Shown one piece after another: positions 51,797 through 61,064 of a DNA stretch of 64,000 nucleotides (the first letter of the stretch is position 1; each line of letters begins with the position of its first letter). The notes under the pieces are model-generated. The model did not search any database. It was not told where the DNA came from and saw only the letters and a program-made list of their open reading frames with translations. The DNA is from Rheinheimera sp. UJ63. GTDB lineage: Bacteria; Pseudomonadota; Gammaproteobacteria; Enterobacterales; Alteromonadaceae. The stretch spans positions 1,178,001 to 1,242,000 of the forward strand of contig NZ_JAKGTQ010000001.1 of NCBI RefSeq assembly GCF_021568285.1. The letters are read 5' to 3'. The position numbers were made by a program, and so were the translations under genes.

Positions 51797-52841
51797 TTGG
51801 CTGCTCCTCTACTAACGGCAAGCTCACACTAAAGCGTTGATTTGCCTGACTGATATCTAAATTACGGCCGGTTAAAAACAAAAACTGTTTAGCTAAATTT
51901 GTTAAACCGATGCCATTACCGCTACGTGTTTTTTTGGCGCTCGGCTGTAAGGGGTTACTGACCACCACACGTTGTTGCTGCAGTGAAATATCCACCAGCA
52001 ATGGCGCTGCCAAGCTGCCATGGTTATGTAAAAACACATTCTCGAGTAATAACTGCAAACTAAAGGGTGGCAACAAGCTTTGATTGGAGCGCAAAGCCGG
52101 ATCAATGGCTAACTGATAACCGGGCCCGACACGAGTTTGCATTAATTTAAAGTAATATTCCGCAAACTCTATCTCTTGTGCTAGCGGCACTAACTGCTGC
52201 GTAGCATTGTGCATAGATAGCCGATAGAGCGCGGCAAAGTCATGCAAATAGCGGCTGGCCTGTTTTTGATCGACATTGATCAACTCATCTAAAGTGTTTA
52301 ACGCATTAAAGATAAAGTGCGGGTTCAGTTGCGCTTTTAATTGCTGAATAGTTAATTGCGCCAGTTGTTGATTGTAATCGGCGACTTGTTGTTGATAACG
52401 ACTGGCCGCTTGCCAATGATAACGCGCCAAATAAATACCGGCGAATAACACCACATCGACAATATCGCCTAAATTTTTGCTTAACAGCAAATTCGGTGAA
52501 AAATTTCGTTCGACAGTGTTAAACATCACGGAAATCAGCAGGCTAATGCTGTTATTAAAGGCTAAATAGACCAGCAGAGAAACGCAGATAATCTGCAACA
52601 TCTTCAACCAACTAAGCTGGCCGTCATCGGTATGTTGAAACCGGTTTAAGCAATAACGCACCAACAAAAAAATAAGCAAGGCTGAACAAAACGTGACGAT
52701 GGGCGCTTCGGGGGTAAAGGTATACCAAGACACCATACCCGCTCGCACGCGGTTACTAATGACTAAAAAGTAACTAAAGCAGAAAATACCCAGTAAAAAA
52801 GGCCGGTCAACTTGCAAGTAGGCGTAAAACCGCTGCAACAT
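51789..52841 (-). CDS. LytS-type sensor histidine kinase (His_kinase family)
   Basis: A 350-residue membrane kinase partnering the downstream LytTR regulator. About four to five helices fill residues 12-155; the His_kinase (PF06580) domain follows with LKAQLNPHFIFNALNTLDELI (phosphorylated His) and the ATPase part with SLQLLLENVFLHNHGS and SGNGIGLTNLAKQF. ATG at 52841 is preferred to the TTG at 52874, which lies inside the terminator of the upstream gene. The N-terminal sensor has no recognised ligand domain. Confidence 0.88.
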   Translation of the reverse strand: MLQRFYAYLQVDRPFLLGIFCFSYFLVISNRVRAGMVSWYTFTPEAPIVTFCSALLIFLLVRYCLNRFQHTDDGQLSWLKMLQIICVSLLVYLAFNNSISLLISVMFNTVERNFSPNLLLSKNLGDIVDVVLFAGIYLARYHWQAASRYQQQVADYNQQLAQLTIQQLKAQLNPHFIFNALNTLDELINVDQKQASRYLHDFAALYRLSMHNATQQLVPLAQEIEFAEYYFKLMQTRVGPGYQLAIDPALRSNQSLLPPFSLQLLLENVFLHNHGSLAAPLLVDISLQQQRVVVSNPLQPSAKKTRSGNGIGLTNLAKQFLFLTGRNLDISQANQRFSVSLPLVEEQPSV

Positions 52842-52873
52842 AATCAGTACCTGTCTGTCCTTGGAAAGTGACA

Positions 52874-52893
52874 AAGGCGGCCATTGCCGCCTT
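52874..52893 (-). terminator. Hairpin after the 52899-53645 gene
   Basis: AAGGCGGC and GCCGCCTT pair perfectly around a 4-nt loop, with TTTG following on the minus strand. The U tract is short, so some read-through into the LytS-type kinase gene is possible. Confidence 0.5.
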
Positions 52894-52898
52894 ATCCA

Positions 52899-53645
52899 TT
52901 ATTTAGCCGCAGTACTTGACCATGAACGCGTCACTTCGCCGGCTGCATCCATAAACTTTAACTGCACTTCATCGTTTTCGTCTACATAAAACATCGCACG
53001 TGGCGAACCATCTTTGGCAAAAAGAAATAAACCATTGTTTTGCTGTGCAGTTTTTCCTAACAAGATACGGGGTGCGCCGCCAATCAGTCCGGCATCTTGA
53101 TATTCTTGTATCTTCTGCCGTTTTAGTGCTTGATCGGTAATTTGTGCCAGCTCGCGCATAATTTGCCGCACGCCGTCTTGGGTTTCTGCTACAGGACGAT
53201 CATTAAAAGCCAACCCAGAGCGAATAATACGCTTATCACCACGCTGTTCATCAACGGTTAGCAGCTGCATGACTTGATCACCATCGTATTTATCGAAAGT
53301 CATCGACATGCCCGCGCTATGACCGTTCGCATTTTTCGCACCATCGTAAATAAAACCACCGGCTTCCATACCTTCTTCATTAAAAAACAACATGCCGGCG
53401 CGCTTTTTACGATCCTCGTTTAACACCTTGCCATTCACTTCTTCTGTAGTAGGAAAGCGAGCAGTATTGGTCAGTAGCATACGCACAGTACCGTCGGCTT
53501 CAATAATATTTAAGCGCTCAACGGTTAAGGTCTCAAAACGCCCGTCATTAGATGACTTCATGCCCATCAAACATAAACTTAAAGATAAAACTAAGCTGGT
53601 CAAAGCGGTAACCCGCAATACTTTTACTTCGTGTTCAATTTTCAT
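52899..53645 (-). CDS. Membrane-anchored hypothetical protein with beta-rich repeats
   Basis: A 248-residue protein I cannot assign. It has an N-terminal hydrophobic segment (about 10-28, VTALTSLVLSLSLCLMGM) and a soluble part with repeated short beta motifs: FETLTVERLNIIEADGTVRMLL, GMLFFNEEGMEAGGFIYDG, PRILLGKTAQQNNGLFLFAKDGSPRAMFYVDENDEVQLKFMD. The ERLNIIEADG pattern resembles trimeric tail-fibre-like repeats but is not proof. It is upstream of the LytS-type kinase in the same direction, with a hairpin between, so it may be regulated with it or be its sensor partner. Confidence 0.65.
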   Translation of the reverse strand: MKIEHEVKVLRVTALTSLVLSLSLCLMGMKSSNDGRFETLTVERLNIIEADGTVRMLLTNTARFPTTEEVNGKVLNEDRKKRAGMLFFNEEGMEAGGFIYDGAKNANGHSAGMSMTFDKYDGDQVMQLLTVDEQRGDKRIIRSGLAFNDRPVAETQDGVRQIMRELAQITDQALKRQKIQEYQDAGLIGGAPRILLGKTAQQNNGLFLFAKDGSPRAMFYVDENDEVQLKFMDAAGEVTRSWSSTAAK

Positions 53646-53864
53646 CGTTATTTACCTGTTGGTTGTTTGGCTTGCAGTGAGTATTAGCAAAGACCTCAGA
53701 GGCAACAAGGCACTTCGGCTAAGCTAAGGAAAGCATCTGATAAACGCAGGAAAATAAAAGATGAAACAAACACCCTCTCGGTAACAACCCGAACTGATTG
53801 GCATTGAAATGGTCTATCCCCAGTAACGCAACGTAGATTAAAACTCGTCATTGAGGGCAGTAAC

Positions 53865-55136
53865 ATGCGTATTTTAAGCAACATCGTTAGCAGCTTTTTG
53901 TTCATTATTTTCTTTTTAACCACGCCATTAATGGCAACGACACCGCAAGCCAGTATGCAGCTTGAAACCATAGTACTGGGCGCCGGTTGCTTTTGGGGTG
54001 TAGAAAAACGCTTCGAAGCGATGTCAGGGGTCACGGATGTGCAGTCAGGTTATGCCGGTGGCAATGGTGTGGAACCGAGCTATCGGGTGATTACCCAGCA
54101 GCGCAACAAATTTAACCCGAATAACCATGCCGAAGTGGTTCGAGTGACTTTTCAACCTGAATTAGTCAGCCTCGAAACCTTGTTACAGCGCTTTTATGAA
54201 ATGCATGATCCCACACAGCGCAATCGCCAAGGCAATGATGTGGGTACGCAATATCGCTCGGCCATTTTCTTTCAAAATGAACAGCAACAAAAAATCGCTA
54301 AGCAAGTGACGGCGCAATATCAGCCTCTGCTTACGGCAGCCGGTTATGGCGAGATCCAAACGCAAATACAGCCATTAAACCAATTTTTCCCCGCCGAAGA
54401 TTTTCATCAAGATTACATCGCAAAAAATCCCAATGGCTATTGCCCAGATCATTCAACCGGCGTGCGCTTTGATAGCTCAAATGTTACCGCCGCGCCGGCG
54501 GTGGACAACAGCGCTTTATTAAAAGGCAAACACATTGTGATGATTGATGCCGCGGAATATTGCCCATATTGCGAAAAATTCAAAGCCAATGTCAGCAGCA
54601 AGTATCAGGGTAAGATCCCGCTACATTATCGCTTAGCCAGCCAGTTAGAGGGTTTAACCATCACCACGCCCACTTGGGCAACCCCCACCCTGTTATTTAT
54701 CGAAAACGGGGTAGAGGTCTTTGGCGTGCAAGGCTATATGGAGCCAGAGGTTTTTTATAAGGCATTGGGTTTATTCAGTGTCGGTGCTGATAGCGAAAGT
54801 TATCAAGTGGCCTTTCAAAGTGATACCGACCGGCCTTTCTGTAAACAATATGAAATATTTAAAAATACTCCTGACGGCATATTTGTTGATGCGTTTAGCG
54901 GCGCACCGTTATTTGATACCCGAGATCGTTTTAACTCGGGCAGCGGTTGGTTATCCTTTAAAAAGGCGATTGATGGCGCGGTAACCACCCGCACTGATTA
55001 CAGCCATGGCATGATCCGCACCGAAATTGTGGCGGCAGTATCAGGTATTCATTTAGGACATCGCTTTAATGATGGCCCAAATGGCACGACACGCTATTGC
55101 ATTAATGCTACCGTGCTAGAGTTTGTAGCACGCTAA
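53865..55136 (+). CDS. msrAB: Exported MsrA - thioredoxin-like - MsrB fusion (peptide methionine sulfoxide reductase)
   Basis: Repairs both stereoisomers of methionine sulfoxide in periplasmic proteins. The 423-residue chain has a signal peptide (about 1-24), an MsrA domain (about 30-200) with GAGCFWGVEK (Cys42), GYAGG and EDFHQDYI, a middle thioredoxin-like domain (about 222-305) with CPYC at 233-236 and TPTWATPTLLF as the cis-proline region, and an MsrB domain (about 313-423) with FNSGSGWLSF, HLGHRFNDGP and the catalytic RYCIN (Cys412). The MsrB zinc cysteines are absent. The Trx module sits between the two reductases, unlike PilB of Neisseria (Trx-MsrA-MsrB). GAGGG precedes the ATG. Confidence 0.9.
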   Translation: MRILSNIVSSFLFIIFFLTTPLMATTPQASMQLETIVLGAGCFWGVEKRFEAMSGVTDVQSGYAGGNGVEPSYRVITQQRNKFNPNNHAEVVRVTFQPELVSLETLLQRFYEMHDPTQRNRQGNDVGTQYRSAIFFQNEQQQKIAKQVTAQYQPLLTAAGYGEIQTQIQPLNQFFPAEDFHQDYIAKNPNGYCPDHSTGVRFDSSNVTAAPAVDNSALLKGKHIVMIDAAEYCPYCEKFKANVSSKYQGKIPLHYRLASQLEGLTITTPTWATPTLLFIENGVEVFGVQGYMEPEVFYKALGLFSVGADSESYQVAFQSDTDRPFCKQYEIFKNTPDGIFVDAFSGAPLFDTRDRFNSGSGWLSFKKAIDGAVTTRTDYSHGMIRTEIVAAVSGIHLGHRFNDGPNGTTRYCINATVLEFVAR

Positions 55137-55313
55137 CCCGTCGCATTTGGCAGGCTAAGCTGAAATGCTAAAGCCTGCTTTTATTTTGCAAAAACACCCC
55201 GCAATATTTCTCTGACAAAATGCCGTTGAAAACGCTACACTGCTAAGGCGTTTTACAGCGCTGCGCTTCTGCATATTGCAGCACCTATTAATATGAATTA
55301 TCAGGAAGATATT

Positions 55314-55487
55314 ATGAAAAAACTTTCCCTAGCATTATTGGCCAGTGTGGTGTTATTAGCAGGTTGTGCCCCTGAAGTGGGTTCAAAGAAATGGTGTGAA
55401 CAGATGGATACCAAAGCTAAAGGCGATTGGACAGCCAATGAAGCCAAAGATTATGCCAAGCATTGTATTCTGCGCTCTGACGATTAA
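55314..55487 (+). CDS. Small DUF3012 lipoprotein
   Basis: A 57-residue lipoprotein: signal sequence with lipobox LLAGC (Cys18), then [35 protein letters not shown], the DUF3012 pattern with two further cysteines. Role unknown. AGGAAG at 55302-55307 selects the ATG at 55314 over the one at 55293. The stop overlaps that of the convergent ogt by 4 nt. Confidence 0.83.
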   Translation: MKKLSLALLASVVLLAGCAPEVGSKKWCEQMDTKAKGDWTANEAKDYAKHCILRSDD

Positions 55488-55951
55488 CACTTTAGACCGC
55501 TAACCCCTTCATGCGCCAATAACCAAGCTTTTTTATCAACGCCACCGGCATAGCCGGTGAGTGTTTTATTAGCGCCGATAACGCGATGGCAAGGCACAAT
55601 AATCGAAATCGGGTTTTTACTATTGGCTAAACCCACCGCGCGCATGCCTTTTGGATTACCAATTTGTTTGGCGATATCACCATAACTGGCGGTTTGGCCA
55701 TAGGGTACGGTGAGAAGCGCCTGCCAAACATGCTGCTGAAAAGCAGTGCCCTCTGCCGCCAGCGGTAATTGAAACAGCGTTAACTCACCGGCAAAGTAAG
55801 CAGACAACTGGGCTTTCGCTTCGCGCGTCCATTGCGGCTCAGTGCTCGGCTGCTGTTGTCTTAGGCAAAACGTCACCGCAACCACACCGGCCTCGTTCGC
55901 CACAATTTCTAATAAGCCCAGCGGGCTCGCTAAGTAATCAATACCTTGCAT
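55484..55951 (-). CDS. ogt: Methylated-DNA--protein-cysteine S-methyltransferase
   Basis: Suicide repair protein removing O6-alkyl groups from guanine. The 155-residue product has an N-terminal domain with [19 protein letters not shown] and the C-terminal HTH/active-site domain: [49 protein letters not shown] (acceptor Cys121) and [18 protein letters not shown]. It is the Ogt form without an Ada domain. The 5' leader holds a small hairpin, TGCGCC/GGCGCA (55963-55979). Confidence 0.93.
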   Translation of the reverse strand: MQGIDYLASPLGLLEIVANEAGVVAVTFCLRQQQPSTEPQWTREAKAQLSAYFAGELTLFQLPLAAEGTAFQQHVWQALLTVPYGQTASYGDIAKQIGNPKGMRAVGLANSKNPISIIVPCHRVIGANKTLTGYAGGVDKKAWLLAHEGVSGLKC

Positions 55952-56330
55952 CTTTATCTCTCTGCGCCATCTTGGCGCAACTGAATGACCTAACTGTTAG
56001 ATTGGATAACCGCGAAAAAATTGGACTGCTTCTGTGTTAAAAAACCTAAGGTAAGTGCACTCATAAAAAGCCATCTCGTTTACGCTAAGCACTAAGCGCT
56101 GTTTTAAGCTGAATATTTAAACGCAACAATCGAAATCCTAACTGATCCTTGCCGATTAATATACCGAGATAACCTTTACAGCCTCACCCATTTTGTCACT
56201 AGAAGCATCAGCAATCCTCGGACCACACCCCGATACACATCTGGCCATTTACCAGAGAGTGGCCTTACCTGCCAGAAGAGGACAACTAAACATGCCAAGG
56301 TAAAGGCATTGAGCAGTATGTTAAGTGACG
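55952..56330. other. Non-coding stretch between ogt and the amidohydrolase
   Basis: A 379-bp gap without a credible gene. It holds the ogt leader hairpin and, at 56219-56247, a 29-bp sequence (starting CGGACCACACC) that matches 24 of 29 positions of 57876-57904 on the other side of the amidohydrolase. No intrinsic terminator with a T tract was seen for either neighbour. Confidence 0.55.
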
Positions 56331-57704
56331 TTATTTGGAGAGCGTTGCGTCGGTTAATTCTTTACCGTCTTTTTTATAGATGACGCCGTTTTTCATGACT
56401 AAGTTGACATCAGATAAACGGTTGATATAACGCAGCACATCGCCTTTTACCGCAATAATGTCAGCATATTTGCCTTCACTGACTGTGCCAAGTTTATCTG
56501 ATACGCCCATCATTACTGCAGGCCAGTATGTGGCTGCACGAATGGTATCCATGGCTGAAAACTCCATCACATCGACCCAAGCAGCTAACTCGTTCCAGGT
56601 ACTTTGACAATGAAACTTGGTTGGAATGCCACTGTCGGTACCAACTAAAAACACGACACCGCTTTCTCGCAGTTGCGCAATTTTATTCTGTAAGGTTGGT
56701 TTTCTTAATGGCGTTAATTGCATATAGGCAAGTTTACCTGGCTGCGCTAATGACTGTTTTATATCCGTAATGGTGTCGGACTTTAAACCGCGCTGCCAGC
56801 AAGTATTGTCAAGGTGCTCAGGATTAGCCACCATGGCATCATAATTCCATAGTCCTTCGACTGTTGGGGTCCAAAACAGCGGTCCACCCGATACGCGGCC
56901 AGTGGCGGTACGTTCTTTTAACAAGGCTAAGACATCGTCCGGAAAGCCAGGAGCAGTTGTCAAACCAGTATGCTCAAAATTATCAACCCCGATGGCTAAA
57001 CCACGTCGAATTTCATTGGGCCGATGCGCATGAGCAACCACTTTTAAGCCATGCTGATGAGCGCGTTCGACAATAGCCTGCGCTTCTTCTAAGGTCATTT
57101 GGTCTTGATCAATTAGCTTAATAATATCAACACCTGCTTTTGCTAGCTTATCCACTTTTTGTTGCGCGTCTTTGACACTGGTAATACTCCAACGAAAAGC
57201 TTCAGTGCCTGGATAGGCTCGGTGTTGTAAAAAGGGCCCTGAAATAAACAGCCTTGGCCCTGGGATCTCGCCTGATGCAATACGCTGTTTCACATTGACA
57301 GAGTCTTCTAAGGGGGCTCCTAAATCACGGGCGCTGGTGACACCAGCGAGTAATAATTGCAGTGCACTAGCCGGCATAATTTCATCAGACAAGCGGTTAA
57401 TGTAGGTTTTATCCCAATGTACATAATCAGCATGACCATTTAGCATCAGGTGAGCATGGCTTTCCCAAAGACCAGGCAAAACATCCATACCTTCGGTAGA
57501 AACCAATTGATAATCATTGGGTATAGGAAGAGTGTCGACAGTCCCGACCTTTTGAATAACACCATCCCGTACTAAAATGACACTATTTGCTAGAGGGTGA
57601 TGACCATAGCCATCTATTAACCGTCCCCCGACTAGGGCAAAGCTTTCTGCACTTACTGTACTCACCATCGCCATTAAACTTAACATGAATGCAAAAACCT
57701 TCAT
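56331..57704 (-). CDS. Exported imidazolonepropionase-like amidohydrolase
   Basis: A 457-residue metal-dependent hydrolase of the amidohydrolase superfamily with a signal peptide (1-19, VSAES). Metal ligands are visible: ESHAHLM, lysine in VDIIKLID, VVAHAH, FEHTG and the aspartate in VGTDSGIP; the C-terminal DIIAVKGDVL closes the composite beta-sandwich. Similar proteins act on Xaa-Pro or Xaa-Arg dipeptides or on cyclic imides; substrate unknown. The flanks carry related short repeats on both sides, so the gene may have moved as a unit. Confidence 0.87.
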   Translation of the reverse strand: MKVFAFMLSLMAMVSTVSAESFALVGGRLIDGYGHHPLANSVILVRDGVIQKVGTVDTLPIPNDYQLVSTEGMDVLPGLWESHAHLMLNGHADYVHWDKTYINRLSDEIMPASALQLLLAGVTSARDLGAPLEDSVNVKQRIASGEIPGPRLFISGPFLQHRAYPGTEAFRWSITSVKDAQQKVDKLAKAGVDIIKLIDQDQMTLEEAQAIVERAHQHGLKVVAHAHRPNEIRRGLAIGVDNFEHTGLTTAPGFPDDVLALLKERTATGRVSGGPLFWTPTVEGLWNYDAMVANPEHLDNTCWQRGLKSDTITDIKQSLAQPGKLAYMQLTPLRKPTLQNKIAQLRESGVVFLVGTDSGIPTKFHCQSTWNELAAWVDVMEFSAMDTIRAATYWPAVMMGVSDKLGTVSEGKYADIIAVKGDVLRYINRLSDVNLVMKNGVIYKKDGKELTDATLSK

Positions 57705-57877
57705 ATGTAAAACCTTATTTTGATTATTGTTTTTTGTAGACTATAAAAATATAGTTAATTACAGCTTTGTGCCATGTGTTCTATCGGATATAAACAGTCA
57801 ACTGTCTGACCCAGCCCCTATTACAGCCGCTTTTAATATTCATTGGACCAACCCCCGAAAAAACCCAGCACACCTCC

Positions 57878-57965
57878 GACCACACTCTGAGACACATCTG
57901 ACCACACTCCGAGACAGGTTGGACCACACTCAGACACCGGTCTGACCTGTCTCGGAGTGCGGTTG
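57878..57965. repeat. 22-bp-period repeat array with an inverted fourth unit
   Basis: GACC occurs at 57878, 57900, 57922, 57944 and 57966, exactly 22 bp apart. The first three units share GACCACACTC plus a GAGACA-like core; the fourth is reversed, so CACTCCGAGACAGGT (57905-57919) and ACCTGTCTCGGAGTG (57945-57959) form a perfect 15-bp inverted repeat. It lies between the amidohydrolase start and the FGGY kinase stop. Non-coding; role unknown. Confidence 0.8.
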
Positions 57966-57975
57966 GACCAGTGGG

Positions 57976-59547
57976 TTAGGTGGGGTAGCCGGTGATGTCG
58001 CGGATTTTGTGATATAGCGGCTGGAGTTGGCGGTACATTTTCAAATACACTTCCCGATACAGTCGTTGATATTGCGCAGCGATAACCGGATCAGGCAAAT
58101 AACGCTGCGGTAGCTGGCACATGGCAGCAATAGCGCTGGGGTAATCTGGGTAGCGGCCTAAACCCACCATGGCTGAGATCGCCGCACCCAGCGCTGACGT
58201 TTCGTGGGTGTGCGGTCGTTCAACCGGCAGATTAAAGACGTTCGCAGTTAATTGCAGTATTTCAACGCTTTTAGCACCGCCACCTGATACACGCAGCGTT
58301 TGAATAGGTTGGCCATTTCGTCGTTGCAGCCGCTCGCTGCCTTCTTTTAAGGCATAGGCTAACCCTTCGATAATGGCACGATAGACATGGGCCCGCTCAT
58401 GCACATCACCAAAACCAATCATCGCGCCTTTCGCTTCAGGCCCCGGAAAGGTAATGCCCGGTGACCAATATGGCTGGAGCATTAATCCCATACTGCCGGC
58501 AGGTACGGCTTTTAACAGCGCATCAAACAGTTGCTCAGGTTCTATTCCTTGTGTTGTAGCCGCTTGTCGCTCTTGCAAACCAAACTGTTCTTTAAACCAA
58601 CTGACTAGCCAAAAACCGCGATGAATCATCACCTCACTGGTATAAGCATTCCCGTGCGCGGCTGGATAGGCCGGTAACCAGCGTAGCGGTTCTACATAGC
58701 GCGAGTTTACTGTGGTGATGGTAGCGGTAGTGCCATAACTGATACAACCGATGTCAGGCGTTAACCCGCCACACCCTAACACTTCACAGGCTTTATCCGA
58801 ACCGGCCGCCAATAGCGCTAATCCTGCTGGTAAACCCAAATCAGCCGCGGCCTCTGCACAGAGTTTTCCTATTGGCTCACCCGCTGCGACTAAACGTGGC
58901 AACTGATGGGGTTGTATCGATAATGCTCGCCACTTCCAGCTAAAACGGCTGGCCCAACGTTGTCGTTTAAAATTAAAAGGCAAATAGCCAACTTGTGCTG
59001 CTGTGCAATCGGTAAGTTCGCCGGTTAAGCGCCAACTTAAATAACCTGACAGCAGTACATAATGCGCGGTCTGCTGCCAAATGGCTGGTTCGTTACTGGC
59101 TAGCCAGTTTGAAGGAGCGCGTGTTTGAAATCGATGTACAATGGCCGCTGCACCAACGACCTTAAATAGTACTCGACGCCACCCCAGAGGAGGCAACGGA
59201 GTCGCTTGTCGTTGATCAAGCCAAATAATGGCAGGCCGTAAGGGCTGTTTGTCTTTATCTAGACAAAACATCGTGCCTCGTTGGGTGGTTAACGTCATAG
59301 CCGCTAAAGCAGAAGCTGGAACAGCACTTACTTGCCATAGCTGCTGACACGCTTGTTGTAACGCTTGCCAATAGCTGGCCGCTGTTAATTCTGCAAAACC
59401 AGGCGAGGTAGTTTGATAGGCCGGCATCGACTGCTGGCCTTTTGCCAAGATGTTGCCATGCTGATCAATAATGATGGCTCGCACACTTTGCGTACCAAAA
59501 TCAATGCTGAGTATGTAGGTCGGTTTACTAGAGGCTGGTGTGGTCAT
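57976..59547 (-). CDS. FGGY family carbohydrate kinase
   Basis: A 523-residue sugar kinase. The N-terminal domain begins YILSIDFGTQSVRAIIIDQHGNIL with the phosphate-1 loop and has AIIWLDQRQ; the C-terminal domain shows GCGGLTPDIGCISYGTTATITT, EGLAYALKEG and LRVSGGGAKSVEILQLTANVFNLPVERPHTHETSALGAAI, the FGGY_C pattern. It resembles xylulokinase/ribulokinase relatives, but the substrate cannot be fixed. The ATG at 59547 begins the conserved domain; the frame to 59703 adds non-family sequence. It is divergent from a FucP-like transporter, suggesting a kinase for the imported sugar. Confidence 0.87.
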   Translation of the reverse strand: MTTPASSKPTYILSIDFGTQSVRAIIIDQHGNILAKGQQSMPAYQTTSPGFAELTAASYWQALQQACQQLWQVSAVPASALAAMTLTTQRGTMFCLDKDKQPLRPAIIWLDQRQATPLPPLGWRRVLFKVVGAAAIVHRFQTRAPSNWLASNEPAIWQQTAHYVLLSGYLSWRLTGELTDCTAAQVGYLPFNFKRQRWASRFSWKWRALSIQPHQLPRLVAAGEPIGKLCAEAAADLGLPAGLALLAAGSDKACEVLGCGGLTPDIGCISYGTTATITTVNSRYVEPLRWLPAYPAAHGNAYTSEVMIHRGFWLVSWFKEQFGLQERQAATTQGIEPEQLFDALLKAVPAGSMGLMLQPYWSPGITFPGPEAKGAMIGFGDVHERAHVYRAIIEGLAYALKEGSERLQRRNGQPIQTLRVSGGGAKSVEILQLTANVFNLPVERPHTHETSALGAAISAMVGLGRYPDYPSAIAAMCQLPQRYLPDPVIAAQYQRLYREVYLKMYRQLQPLYHKIRDITGYPT

Positions 59548-59686
59548 GATATAGCTTATTACTTTTACGCTTTGCCAAGCAGAGTAACGGATAGCTTCAT
59601 GAGATGCCAGACACAGCACAAAGCCTTCCGAGTAAAAAGTTGTATTTTTTTTCTGCAAAAAAACCACGGCTAAATACCGAAAAACA

Positions 59687-59728
59687 TTGCTATCAGCAGT
59701 CAATGTGCTATAAATGAAAGCGCTTACA
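59687..59728 (+). promoter_or_regulatory. Promoter with overlapping LacI-type operator for the transporter/GH3 operon
   Basis: TTGCTA (59687-59692), a 16-nt spacer and TATAAA (59709-59714) form a promoter; TGAAAGCGCTTACA (59715-59728) is a near-palindrome of the LacI/GalR type (one mismatched pair) over the expected transcription start, a classic repression position. The gap between the divergent starts is 240 bp, so the same site could affect the FGGY kinase. The regulator gene is not in the window. Confidence 0.6.
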
Positions 59729-59787
59729 TTAAAAAGACGCCAATAGACAAGACGTCAATTAACAACCCAAAAGACAAGGGAGCCTTT

Positions 59788-61062
59788 ATGGCAGCATCAC
59801 CTCTATCAAACCCGGCCGAAACGCATATGCAAAACAACCCGGGGAATTACCGTTTTGCACTCACGGCACTGACCACATTGTTCTTTATGTGGGGCTTTAT
59901 TACCTGTCTGAATGACATTTTAATTCCCTACCTAAAGCAACTATTTGACCTGAGTTATACCCAGGCCATGTTGATCCAATTTTGCTTTTTTAGTGCTTAT
60001 TTTATTGTCTCTGTACCCGCAGGGATTTTGGTTGGCCGCATCGGCTATCAAGCAGGTATTGTCACTGGCCTACTGATTGCAGGCGCGGGCTGTTTGTTGT
60101 TTTATCCAGCCGCTGAAATGCATGTGTATGGGCTGTTCTTATTGGCGCTGTTTGTATTAGCGTCCGGTATTACCATTCTGCAAGTTGCAGCAAACCCCTA
60201 TGTTAGCGCCCTTGGTAGAGCAGAAACCGCGTCTAGCCGTTTGACGATGACGCAAGCCTTTAACTCGCTGGGTACGACAGTGGCGCCATTCTTTGGTGCC
60301 TGGTTAATCTTTGGCGGTAAGGATGCGCCAGCTCCTACCGCTACTGAAGTGACAGAATCAACTGTGCAACTGCCTTACCTATTATTGGCGGCAAGCTTAG
60401 TAGTTTTAGCGATCATTTTTGTTTGGTTAAAACTACCCGCCATGGGCAAAAAAGAGCCCAGTGCAGCGGTACCGCTGCAAGGTAGCGCCTGGAAACAACG
60501 GCATTTAGTATTAGGCGCGCTGGGTATTTTCGTTTATGTCGGTGCCGAAGTGAGCATTGGTAGCTTTTTAGCTATTTACTTATCGTTACCTGAAATTGGC
60601 AACATGACGACGGCCGCCGCTTCACACTATATTTCCTGGTATTTCGGTGGTGCTATGGTAGGCCGCTTTATTGGTGCCGCTGTAATGCAAAAAGTAGATG
60701 CGGGTAAAGCGCTGGCATTCAATGCTATTGCTGCCGTGTTATTACTGGCCTTAACCATGCTGAGTGAAGGCAAATTAGCCATGTGGTCATTACTGTTTAT
60801 TGGCTTGTGTAACTCTATTATGTTCCCAACCATTTTTAGTTTGGCGATCAATGGTTTAAAACATATGACCAGTCAAGGCTCAGGTATTTTGTGCCTAGCT
60901 ATTGTCGGTGGCGCCATTTTACCTTTAGCGCAAGGCGCCTTAGCCGACCGAATTGGCGTACAACCTGCCTTTATCCTGCCACTACTTTGCTACATTTATA
61001 TCGCTTATTACGGCCTGATTGGTTCAAAACCTCAGGTTGTTACAGACGCAGCTAAGGATTGA
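59788..61062 (+). CDS. FucP/GluP-like sugar MFS transporter
   Basis: Proton-coupled sugar importer of the FHS family (fucose/glucose/galactose type). The 424-residue protein has 12 helices and the family start [46 protein letters not shown], plus [19 protein letters not shown] and [27 protein letters not shown] precedes the ATG. It overlaps the GH3 gene closely (ends 61062, GH3 starts 61065) and is divergent from a sugar kinase, so glucose or a related monosaccharide is the likely cargo. Confidence 0.9.
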   Translation: MAASPLSNPAETHMQNNPGNYRFALTALTTLFFMWGFITCLNDILIPYLKQLFDLSYTQAMLIQFCFFSAYFIVSVPAGILVGRIGYQAGIVTGLLIAGAGCLLFYPAAEMHVYGLFLLALFVLASGITILQVAANPYVSALGRAETASSRLTMTQAFNSLGTTVAPFFGAWLIFGGKDAPAPTATEVTESTVQLPYLLLAASLVVLAIIFVWLKLPAMGKKEPSAAVPLQGSAWKQRHLVLGALGIFVYVGAEVSIGSFLAIYLSLPEIGNMTTAAASHYISWYFGGAMVGRFIGAAVMQKVDAGKALAFNAIAAVLLLALTMLSEGKLAMWSLLFIGLCNSIMFPTIFSLAINGLKHMTSQGSGILCLAIVGGAILPLAQGALADRIGVQPAFILPLLCYIYIAYYGLIGSKPQVVTDAAKD

Positions 61063-61064
61063 TG

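Noticed and set aside
57878..57965. CRISPR array from the 22-bp periodic repeats
   Set aside because: Repeats are contiguous without unique spacers, one is inverted, and no cas genes are present.
59548..59703. Longer N terminus for the FGGY kinase
   Set aside because: Adds 52 residues outside the family fold and covers the divergent promoter region.
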